The notes under the pieces are model-generated. The model was not told where the DNA came from. It saw only the letters and a program-made list of their open reading frames with translations, and did no database searches. Below are positions 1 to 5,636 of a DNA stretch of 8,905 bases, piece by piece. The DNA is from Methylocapsa sp. (GTDB lineage Bacteria > Pseudomonadota > Alphaproteobacteria > Rhizobiales > Beijerinckiaceae): NCBI GenBank assembly GCA_017353815.1, contig JAFMSB010000046.1, positions 1-8,905 on the forward strand, read 5' to 3'. Each line of letters starts with the position of its first letter. The first letter of the stretch is position 1. A program made the position numbers and the translations under genes.

Positions 1-1529
1 ACGGCCTCAAGTTTGTCACTACAGATCAAAGAAATATTTCTCCAAACGAATTCGAAAGGTTCGTGGCTTCAAGCGAGGAGGAAGCTATCCAGAATGCAAA
101 GCTGCGTTACGGTCGCGAGGTTCAATGCATTAAATCCGGACCGAAATTTGGGCCTGTAGGTTCTCCGAGAATTACTGAGCTTACCCAGAAAGTGATCTCG
201 GGAGGTCCGATGCCCATTTGGCGCGATGAGGATGTCCTCGACACTTGGTTTTCTTCCGCGCTCTGGCCTTTTTCCACGCTCGGCTGGCCGGACGAAACGA
301 AAGAGCTCAAAAGCCGCTATCCCACAAACGTTCTGATCACCGGCTTTGACATCATCTTCTTTTGGGTCGCGCGGATGATGATGATGGGCCTTCACTTCAT
401 GCAGGACGTTCCCTTCCGCGATGTCTATATCCACGCCCTCGTGCGCGACGAGAAGGGCGCGAAGATGTCAAAATCCAAGGGCAATATCGTCGATCCCTTG
501 CAGCTCATCGGCACTTACGGCGCCGATGCCCTGCGCTTCACGCTCGCGGCGATGGCGGCGCAAGGACGGGACATAAAACTTTCCACGCAACGCATCGAAG
601 GCTACCGGAATTTTGCGACAAAGCTTTGGAATGCGGTGCGCTTTGCCGATTTGAACTGCTGCGTGCTGCACGACTGCTTCGACCCGCGGCAGACCGTCCT
701 CGCGCTCAATTCCTGGATCATTGGCGAGACGGGCAGGACGATCGCCGAGGTAACGGCGGCGATTGAGGCCTATCGTTTCAACGATGCGGCGAATGCGGCC
801 TACAAATTTGTCTGGAATGTCTTTTGCGATTGGTATCTCGAACTCGCCAAGCCCCTCCTTCAGGGCCATGATGGTCCGGATAAAATCGAGACACGCGAGA
901 CAACGGCCTTCGTTCGCGAGCAAATCATCAAGCTCCTGCACCCCTTCATGCCTTTTATCACCGAGGAGCTTTGGGCGCTCACGGCGCCAAAGGAGCATCC
1001 CCGCGAGAGCCTTCTCGCACTCGCGCCATGGCCGGAGCTCAAAGATTATGAAAATCCCGCGGCGGAAGCCGAAATCGGCTTCATCGTCGATCTTATCTCG
1101 GAGATCCGCTCGGTGCGGGCCGAAATCAATGTTCCTGCGGCAGCGCAAATTCCTCTCGTGCTTTTGAATGTGCCAGCCGGGGTCAAATCGCATGTGGAGG
1201 GCTGGGCGGAAACGATAAAGCGGCTCGCCCGGCTCTCGGAGATTTCATTTGCCGCCCGGGCGCCGGAAAAGTCCGTGCAAATGCTGGTGCGCAAGGCTGT
1301 TGGCACGCTCCCCCTTCACGGAATCATCGATCTTGAGACCGAGAAAGCGCGTCTTGCCAAGGAGATTGGCAAATTGCGTGGTGAAACGGACCAGCTCGAA
1401 GCCAAGCTCAACAATGCGGATTTTCTCGCCCGCGCACCCGAAGAGATCGTTGAGGAAAACCGCGAAAGATTGGACGAGGCCCTTTTGAAGATAGAAAAGC
1501 TCGCAGCGGCGCGCGCGAGGCTTCATTAA
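1..1529 (+). CDS. valS: Valyl-tRNA synthetase, C-terminal part (5' end outside window)
   Basis: Cytoplasmic class I synthetase that charges tRNA-Val with valine. The frame is open from base 3 to the TAA at 1527-1529, so the gene starts before the window and a GTG at 63 is only an internal codon. The visible part begins near the end of the editing/catalytic region. It shows the RDEDVLDTWFSSALWPFSTLGWP block (about 222-290), typical of ValS just after the editing insertion, then KMSKS at 462-476, which binds ATP during activation. An alpha-helical anticodon-binding domain follows (roughly 590-1100), and last a charged heptad-like arm (about 1330-1526; LETEKARLAKEIGKL...), the coiled-coil tRNA arm of ValS. 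The HIGH motif lies upstream. The first 220 bases are odd: two stretches look longer than the usual alphaproteobacterial ValS and are AT-richer than the rest. Identification is firm. Confidence 0.96.
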   Translation, partial: GLKFVTTDQRNISPNEFERFVASSEEEAIQNAKLRYGREVQCIKSGPKFGPVGSPRITELTQKVISGGPMPIWRDEDVLDTWFSSALWPFSTLGWPDETKELKSRYPTNVLITGFDIIFFWVARMMMMGLHFMQDVPFRDVYIHALVRDEKGAKMSKSKGNIVDPLQLIGTYGADALRFTLAAMAAQGRDIKLSTQRIEGYRNFATKLWNAVRFADLNCCVLHDCFDPRQTVLALNSWIIGETGRTIAEVTAAIEAYRFNDAANAAYKFVWNVFCDWYLELAKPLLQGHDGPDKIETRETTAFVREQIIKLLHPFMPFITEELWALTAPKEHPRESLLALAPWPELKDYENPAAEAEIGFIVDLISEIRSVRAEINVPAAAQIPLVLLNVPAGVKSHVEGWAETIKRLARLSEISFAARAPEKSVQMLVRKAVGTLPLHGIIDLETEKARLAKEIGKLRGETDQLEAKLNNADFLARAPEEIVEENRERLDEALLKIEKLAAARARLH

Positions 1530-1542
1530 CTGGATTAACTGG
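1525..1542. repeat. Perfect 9-bp tandem duplication over the valS stop
   Basis: ATTAACTGG occurs twice in a row (1525-1533 and 1534-1542). The first copy carries the valS stop codon. It looks like a small slippage duplication in the 43-bp gap before the next gene. No hairpin with a T run is visible in this gap, so read-through from valS into the next gene is possible. Confidence 0.6.
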
Positions 1543-1572
1543 AGATGTGACTGACGCCGGCCCTATTGTCTT

Positions 1573-3369
1573 ATGGGGGCGGAATCCTATTCTAACATGG
1601 GGGGCGAGATCAGGAATGCGCTCCACGCGATGGCCGACTCGGTAAAGATCCAATCGCCGCCGCACGATCCGATTGCCTCCACGTTGAGTTCGGCGGACGA
1701 TCGGGTCATTCTGAGCCATTGGCTGCCGCCGCGTGCTGGCATCGTGCCCCAGATCCGTATTGGACGGCGGTGGATCAACATTCTTTGGGCGATACCGTTT
1801 GGCGCAGCGTGTTTAGTGTTGCTCATTGCAGTTGCGCAGAGCTTGCGGGAGCTGCCAAGCATCCAGGCCTTTCTCAAAACCTATCCTGGGATTGCCCAAG
1901 CCGCCCCTTCGGTCGAATCCGGCTTCCCTTGGTGGCTGCAGCTTCAGCACTTCCTCAACGCCTTCTTCATGATGTTCATCATCCGTGCCGGGATCCAGAT
2001 TCTAGCCGATCACCCAAGGCTCTACTGGCGGAGGGACTGTACGCCCGGCACTGAATGGTTCCGTTTCCAGCATCCGGTTCCGGAGGATCAAATCTGGACG
2101 GCCAAGGATGATTCCGTCACTCTTCCGGGGTGGCTCGGTATCCCGGGCCTGCGCCATTCGATCGGGCTCGCGCGCTGGTGGCATTTCTCGGTTGATCTCT
2201 TGTGGGTCATCAACGGGCTTGTCTTTTATGTTCTCATCTTTACGACAGACCAATGGCTGCGGCTGGTTCCCGTTACCTGGGATGTTTTTCCAAACGCCCT
2301 TTCGGCCGCGATCCAATACGCGTCGTTGAACTTTCCGGTTGATCATGGCTGGACGCGGTATAACGGCTTGCAGAAATTGAGCTATTTCATCACTGTGTTC
2401 GTGGCTGCCCCAGCTTCGATCTTTAGCGGCCTGTTGCAAAGCCCGGCAATTTCGAACCGGCTGGGCTTGCTCGGAACCGGGCTCAACAGACAGGCGGCTC
2501 GTTCCCTCCATTTTCTTTCGTTCCTTTGGTTCGTGCTGTTCATTCTGGCGCATGGGGTTATGGTGTTCGTCACCGGCATCCGCCAGAACACCAACCATAT
2601 GTTTGCCGGAGTGGAGAACGCAGGCTGGGTTGGATTCCCGATCTTCCTTCTGTCCATGGCGGCAATCGGATTTGCCTGGTGGGCAGCATCACCCATAACG
2701 ATCCGCTATGCTCGTCTGGTTCAAAGGACGGGCAGGCTCGTTGTTGGCTGGATCAAGGGTCTCACCGAATGGTGGGAGCCCACGGCGGAGCTGAGCGAGG
2801 AGGACGTCTCACCGCACTTCTGGCCGAATGGCACGATGCCGGACTCTGCCGAGTATGACCGTTTGCTTTCAGGGAGTTTTGCTGATTACCGGCTGCGTGT
2901 CGGCGGACTCGTCGAGTCGCCGCAGGTGTTCTCTATCGCTGACCTGAAGGCGATGCGAAAACAGGAGCAAATCACGACGCATTTTTGCATTCAGGGCTGG
3001 TCGGGAGTCGCCAAATGGGGCGGTGTCCCGATGCGCGATATTATTGCGCTTGTAAGACCGCTGCCCGAGACTCGTTATGCGGTCTTCTATTCATTGGCGG
3101 ATGGATCAGAGGGCGGGCGGTACTACGACGTCCATAAGCTTTCCAACATGCGCCATAGGCTGACCATCCTCGCATATGAGATGAACGGGCGGCCTCTGAG
3201 CGTGCTGCATGGCGCCCCGCTCCGGCTACGCTGCGAAAATGAACTTGGGTTCAAAATGGTGAAATGGATCGCAGCAATCGAATTCGTGCGCTGCTTCGCC
3301 GATCTTGGAGCTGGTCAAGGCGGATATAACGAAGATCACGAGTTTTATGGCTACCGCATGCCGATTTGA
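1573..3369 (+). CDS. Membrane cytochrome b561-like / molybdopterin (sulfite-oxidase fold) oxidoreductase fusion
   Basis: 598 residues in two parts. Residues 65-375 hold about six hydrophobic segments (near 69-90, 122-145, 203-224, 266-288, 310-336 and 352-373) with histidines in or at the edge of several (H126, H204, H313, H327), as expected for a b-type di-haem cytochrome b561 domain. Residues about 415-598 match the oxidoreductase molybdopterin-binding domain of the sulfite oxidase/MsrP (YedY) superfamily. They include HFCIQGWSG with the presumed Mo-ligand Cys472 (codon 2986-2988), WGGVPMRDI, HGAPLRLRCENELGFK and VKWI. By family the protein would pass electrons between a quinone/haem pool and a molybdenum site; the substrate cannot be read from sequence. 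No Tat or Sec signal is seen. The ATG at 1573 has no clear Shine-Dalgarno sequence; ATGs at 1597 and 1630 are alternatives, all before the first membrane segment. It lies 43 bp after valS and ends 10 bp from a convergent gene. Confidence 0.85.
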   Translation: MGAESYSNMGGEIRNALHAMADSVKIQSPPHDPIASTLSSADDRVILSHWLPPRAGIVPQIRIGRRWINILWAIPFGAACLVLLIAVAQSLRELPSIQAFLKTYPGIAQAAPSVESGFPWWLQLQHFLNAFFMMFIIRAGIQILADHPRLYWRRDCTPGTEWFRFQHPVPEDQIWTAKDDSVTLPGWLGIPGLRHSIGLARWWHFSVDLLWVINGLVFYVLIFTTDQWLRLVPVTWDVFPNALSAAIQYASLNFPVDHGWTRYNGLQKLSYFITVFVAAPASIFSGLLQSPAISNRLGLLGTGLNRQAARSLHFLSFLWFVLFILAHGVMVFVTGIRQNTNHMFAGVENAGWVGFPIFLLSMAAIGFAWWAASPITIRYARLVQRTGRLVVGWIKGLTEWWEPTAELSEEDVSPHFWPNGTMPDSAEYDRLLSGSFADYRLRVGGLVESPQVFSIADLKAMRKQEQITTHFCIQGWSGVAKWGGVPMRDIIALVRPLPETRYAVFYSLADGSEGGRYYDVHKLSNMRHRLTILAYEMNGRPLSVLHGAPLRLRCENELGFKMVKWIAAIEFVRCFADLGAGQGGYNEDHEFYGYRMPI

Positions 3370-3379
3370 CGGGCCGAGC

Positions 3380-3574
3380 TTACTTCCCTGCCAAAACGGC
3401 ATGGAAGAAAGCGTAGCAGACGACCGGGATGGCAATGATGACGTAGATGCGGAGCAGAACAAGCAGGGCCACGATTTTGCGCCCGAGCTCGCGCCGCGGG
3501 AGCGGGCGCTGGGTCTCGGATGTCAGCTGGCCGGGTTCGAGGGCGTTCGTGAGGCGGGAATGATCAGAGGCCAT
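3380..3574 (-). CDS. Small single-pass membrane protein encoded behind the NRAMP-like gene
   Basis: A 64-residue reading frame that I do not recognise as a named family. Residues 1-32 are polar and charged (MASDHSRLTNALEPG...). Residues 33-60 (KIVALLVLLRIYVIIAIPVVCYAFFHAV) make one strong transmembrane helix, preceded by arginines and a lysine that favour an N-in orientation. The ATG (3572-3574 on the plus strand) is 11 nt after the transporter's TAG, with TTTGGA just before it, so the two are probably co-transcribed and may be translationally coupled. A longer frame to 3688 exists but overlaps the transporter and has a His/Arg-rich, shadow-like N-terminus, so I reject that start. Its stop is 10 bp from the stop of the convergent oxidoreductase gene. 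A role as accessory subunit or regulator of the transporter is inference from position and topology only. Confidence 0.62.
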   Translation of the reverse strand: MASDHSRLTNALEPGQLTSETQRPLPRRELGRKIVALLVLLRIYVIIAIPVVCYAFFHAVLAGK

Positions 3575-3585
3575 CGTCCAAATCT

Positions 3586-4974
3586 CTAATTGCCCAGCAA
3601 GCCGGGAAAGACCGTGATGACGCCATAGATGGCGCCAACGATGGCAATGAGGACGGCAATGGTCCCGCCCGCCAGATTTGACAGCCACCCGTTCGCGTAA
3701 GCGCCCATGATTTCCTGGTCATTAACGAGGAGCAGCAGGAGCAGCAGCGCCGGCGCCATGAGCAGCGTTGCGATGACATTGACGGTCAGCACCAAGGCGA
3801 GCAGGGGAGCCCCCGGAATCAGCACGATCGCAGCGGCGGCAAGAGTCGAAACGATCGCCACGGCGTAGAAGAGCCCTCCCTGGTGAAACGAAAGATTTAA
3901 GCTGTGCCGCGAATGCACGGTTTCGCCCATAGCGTAGGCCGAGCTGGTCGAGATCGTCATAGCGGCAACCGAACCGGCCTCGATCATGCCGAGCGCAAAG
4001 AGGGTGGCACCCGCTTTGCCCAGCACCGGTCTGAGGGCGGTTGCAAAATCAGCGCCGCTCGCGAAATTTGTGACATCGATGTGGTTCGCAAAGAGCGGCG
4101 CCGCGGCAACCACCGTAGCGATCGCGGCTGCCGCGGCCACGGCAGCGCCGATTGCCGTATCGAGCCGGCCTTGCGCGAGATCGGCAGCCGTCAGCCCTTT
4201 ATCGACGACCGCGCTTTGCTGAAAGAAGATCATCCAAGGTGTCACCGTCGCCCCGACGTTTGCGAGGACAAGGGTCACAAATGCTATGGTGATACCGCCC
4301 GGCAGCGGGCGCCAAGTCGCGATCGCACGCGCCAGCGCCGCGCCATCGGGTTGCGCGAAGAATGCCGCGGGGATGAAGAGGAGGTTGAAGGCGGCGAGCG
4401 CCAAAACGGCACGTTCCCAGGTCCAATAACGCCGGTAGGCGAGAGACGCGGTGACCAGGGCAACGCCGCACGCCACCGATACCCAAGGCGGGATCCCGAA
4501 ATAGAGCCCGCCGGCCTGGATCGCGATGAATTCGGTGACCAGCGTCAGCAAATTGCCCGCAACCAAGTCGCCCATGGCAAAGTAGCCCCAGAAAGGCCCA
4601 AAACGCTCGAAGATGAGCTGGGCGTGGCCACGATGGGTCGCGGCGCCAAGGCGGACCGTCATTTCTTGCACCACAAATGCCATCAGGAAGGTGAGCAGAA
4701 TGAAGGGGATGAAAAAGCCGATCCCATAGGTCGCGCCGGTCGTCGCATAAGAGACCATGCTCGGCCCATCGTTCTCGCCGAGCATGACGAGCACACCTGG
4801 CCCGATGAGAAGCCACAGCAGCCGCAGCCGCCCGCCTTTCGCCCGGGTCGCCCAAACCTTCCGCCGGTCGTCCGCCCGCAGGATATCTTCCCGCGTCACG
4901 TCGCTTGCCTCTCCGCGGCGTGCCCCCGGGGGCTTGCGAATCACGCGGCGGTCTCGTGCCATGACATTGGGCAT
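3586..4974 (-). CDS. NRAMP-superfamily divalent metal transporter with non-canonical metal-site motifs
   Basis: About 462 residues with some eleven membrane segments in the LeuT-like NRAMP order (roughly residues 50-66/75-85, 87-105, 131-152, 164-180, 189-207, 228-250, 274-295, 324-349, 369-386, 393-417 and 435-460). Family signs are IGPGVLVML at the start of TM1, QEMTVRLG after TM2, GATVTPWMIFFQQSAVVDKG in TM6 and the EAGSVAAMTISTSSAYAMGE stretch of TM8. Canonical Mn/Fe NRAMPs carry DPGN in TM1 and MPH in TM6. Here the positions read GENDGP (66-71) and TPW (245-247), so the metal preference probably differs; NRAMP-related magnesium transporters (NRMT) are the nearest described idea. I chose the ATG at 4972-4974 because GAGG sits 8 nt upstream. 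The frame also has an ATG at 5032-5034, giving 482 residues with an acidic 20-residue extension, but no Shine-Dalgarno sequence there. It is first in a unit with the small membrane protein gene and divergent from ilvD. Confidence 0.88.
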   Translation of the reverse strand: MPNVMARDRRVIRKPPGARRGEASDVTREDILRADDRRKVWATRAKGGRLRLLWLLIGPGVLVMLGENDGPSMVSYATTGATYGIGFFIPFILLTFLMAFVVQEMTVRLGAATHRGHAQLIFERFGPFWGYFAMGDLVAGNLLTLVTEFIAIQAGGLYFGIPPWVSVACGVALVTASLAYRRYWTWERAVLALAAFNLLFIPAAFFAQPDGAALARAIATWRPLPGGITIAFVTLVLANVGATVTPWMIFFQQSAVVDKGLTAADLAQGRLDTAIGAAVAAAAAIATVVAAAPLFANHIDVTNFASGADFATALRPVLGKAGATLFALGMIEAGSVAAMTISTSSAYAMGETVHSRHSLNLSFHQGGLFYAVAIVSTLAAAAIVLIPGAPLLALVLTVNVIATLLMAPALLLLLLLVNDQEIMGAYANGWLSNLAGGTIAVLIAIVGAIYGVITVFPGLLGN

Positions 4975-4982
4975 TCCGGTTT

Positions 4983-4986
4983 CCTC
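4983..4986 (-). promoter_or_regulatory. Ribosome binding site deciding the transporter start
   Basis: On the minus strand the sequence reads GAGGAAACCGGAATG. GAGG is 8 nt before the ATG at 4974, a good Shine-Dalgarno match and spacing. The upstream in-frame ATG at 5034 is preceded by CTTATCCGGCC, which has none, so the shorter product is favoured. Confidence 0.55.
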
Positions 4987-5035
4987 GTCATCTGCGTGAG
5001 GGACTGAGCCGTCATCGTCTCCTTTGATCGCCATG

Positions 5036-5051
5036 GCCGGATAAGACCGGC
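5036..5051. repeat. Short inverted repeat GCCGG-N6-CCGGC in the transporter leader
   Basis: GCCGG (5036-5040) and CCGGC (5047-5051) are perfect 5-bp arms around the loop ATAAGA. The repeat lies directly before the upstream candidate ATG of the transporter and within its predicted mRNA leader. It could fold as a small hairpin; a chance occurrence is possible in GC-rich DNA. Confidence 0.4.
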
Positions 5052-5078
5052 ATGGATTTAATCGCCGCGGCGCTTTCC

Positions 5079-5113
5079 GGCTTCAGCCGCGAAGCCAGCC
5101 AGGGCTTCTTTTT
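5079..5113 (+). terminator. Attenuator-like triple segment with hairpin plus T5 on the plus strand
   Basis: Three 6-base segments alternate at 12-base intervals: GGCTTC (5079-5084), GAAGCC (5091-5096) and GGCTTC (5103-5108). The middle one can pair perfectly with either neighbour, each time with a 6-base loop (AGCCGC or AGCCAG). The second pairing is followed at once by TTTTT (5109-5113), the form of an intrinsic terminator on the plus strand. The first pairing would compete with it as an antiterminator. No plus-strand gene lies just upstream, so the transcript it would act on is unknown. It may simply block antisense transcription into the ilvD region, or fold in the transporter's mRNA leader on the other strand. 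Confidence 0.35.
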
Positions 5114-5122
5114 GCTTGGATG

Positions 5123-5153
5123 ACTATAACATGTAGTGTATGCTACAAAGCAA
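5123..5153 (-). promoter_or_regulatory. Candidate transporter promoter with a dyad in its spacer
   Basis: On the minus strand TTGCTT (5153-5148) and TATAGT (5128-5123) stand 19 bp apart (TTATAG gives 18). The spacer contains a perfect dyad, TGTAG-N6-CTACA (5132-5147), with one arm touching the -35 side. A long spacer carrying a dyad is the layout of MerR-family-controlled promoters; a repressor operator over the promoter is equally possible. Transcription from here would give a leader of roughly 140 nt to the ATG at 4974. No regulator gene is visible nearby. Confidence 0.4.
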
Positions 5154-5333
5154 TCCAACGGAAAAATGATGCCCGCCTGCCACGCTGCGCATCGAAGGCA
5201 GGGCGAGGCGCAGCGCAGGTCCGCACAAAGCGGGCAGCATGGGCTTGGCCCGGCGCGGCCATTGCTAAGTGATTCGCTGAAGACAGCGAGCCGGCCGGCG
5301 TCATCCGGTTGATTCGCGTTTTACGGGGCTGCG

Positions 5334-5355
5334 GCCGCCGGCAGATCCCGGCGGC
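5334..5355. repeat. Strong GC hairpin with 8-bp perfect stem
   Basis: GCCGCCGG (5334-5341) and CCGGCGGC (5348-5355) pair perfectly around the 6-base loop CAGATC and are followed by TTT. GCGGCC (5331-5336) can alternatively pair with GGCCGC (5359-5364). The T run is too short for a confident terminator. It may be a weak terminator or just a GC-rich coincidence. Confidence 0.35.
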
Positions 5356-5447
5356 TTTGGCCGCGGCTTGGCGGACAGGGCCGCTTATGGGAGGCAAGCC
5401 ACCAAGATTGTGGTTTTGCTGCCACAGCGCCCGCCGAGTTAAATTAA

Positions 5448-5463
5448 TCTTGGCGCGCCAAGA
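5448..5463. promoter_or_regulatory. 16-bp perfect palindrome upstream of ilvD, candidate operator
   Basis: TCTTGGCGCGCCAAGA is identical to its reverse complement over all 16 bases and is flanked on both sides by AT-rich sequence. It lies at the upstream edge of the candidate ilvD promoter, and TTGGCG (5451-5456) within it could be a -35 box. A dimeric regulator binding here would block or assist RNA polymerase. The regulator is not identifiable from this window. Confidence 0.45.
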
Positions 5464-5473
5464 AGAAGCAGCT

Positions 5474-5504
5474 TTTATATTCTCGGACGACTTGCTATTA
5501 TAAG
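5474..5504 (+). promoter_or_regulatory. Candidate ilvD promoter (AT-rich segment)
   Basis: Two readings are possible. TTTATA (5474-5479) with TATTAT (5496-5501) has a 16-bp spacer. Alternatively TTGGCG (5451-5456, inside the palindrome) pairs with TTATAT (5475-5480) at 18 bp. Either gives a leader of about 130-150 nt before the ATG at 5637. I see no run of Leu, Val or Ile codons there that would mark a classical leader-peptide attenuator. Confidence 0.35.
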
Positions 5505-5636
5505 ATTTAACGATAACCCCCCAACGGCAAGATGATCGATCGCCGGGCGCTCCAGCCATGCTTCGCCCGCGCAGCCGCGTTTACGCCACAAGCTCTCCTA
5601 CAGCAGAATTGGCCCCACGGTTTGGAACCGCGTCCC

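Larger units (their letters stand above)
5035..5636. other. Divergent intergenic control region without a convincing gene
   Basis: About 600 bases separate the transporter from ilvD. Frames here (for example the minus-strand frame 5143-5559 and the plus-strand frame 5309-5503) give low-complexity Arg/Ala/Pro-rich proteins with no recognisable domain, no Shine-Dalgarno sequence and no family resemblance, so I call none. The block has two characters. From 5035 to about 5430 it is GC-rich with several inverted repeats (listed separately). From about 5436 to 5520 it is distinctly AT-rich and looks like the ilvD promoter region. The reading frame of ilvD extends upstream to an ATG at 5532, but that extension does not resemble IlvD. 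Confidence 0.6.

Noticed and set aside
4199..4855. Minus-strand frame of 218 codons inside the transporter gene
   Set aside because: Same strand but another frame of the transporter; the translation is Arg/His-rich and unlike any family.
3904..5007. Long plus-strand frame (367 codons) opposite the transporter gene
   Set aside because: It is the antisense shadow of a GC-rich membrane protein gene: the product is an Arg/Gly/His-rich string with no domain, while the minus strand gives a clear NRAMP-type protein.
5401..5425. Possible terminator CCAC-N7-GTGG followed by TTTT
   Set aside because: The stem is only four base pairs and no gene ends nearby.
5309..5503. Plus-strand frame of 64 codons in the same gap
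   Set aside because: No ribosome site or family resemblance; it crosses the GC hairpin, the palindrome and the AT-rich promoter-like segment.
5143..5559. Minus-strand frame of 138 codons in the transporter-ilvD gap
   Set aside because: Low-complexity composition, no ribosome site, no recognisable domain, and it overlaps the promoter-like elements on both sides.
5532..5636. N-terminal extension of IlvD from the ATG at 5532
   Set aside because: The 35 extra residues do not resemble IlvD, and starting at 5637 restores the usual length and N-terminus.
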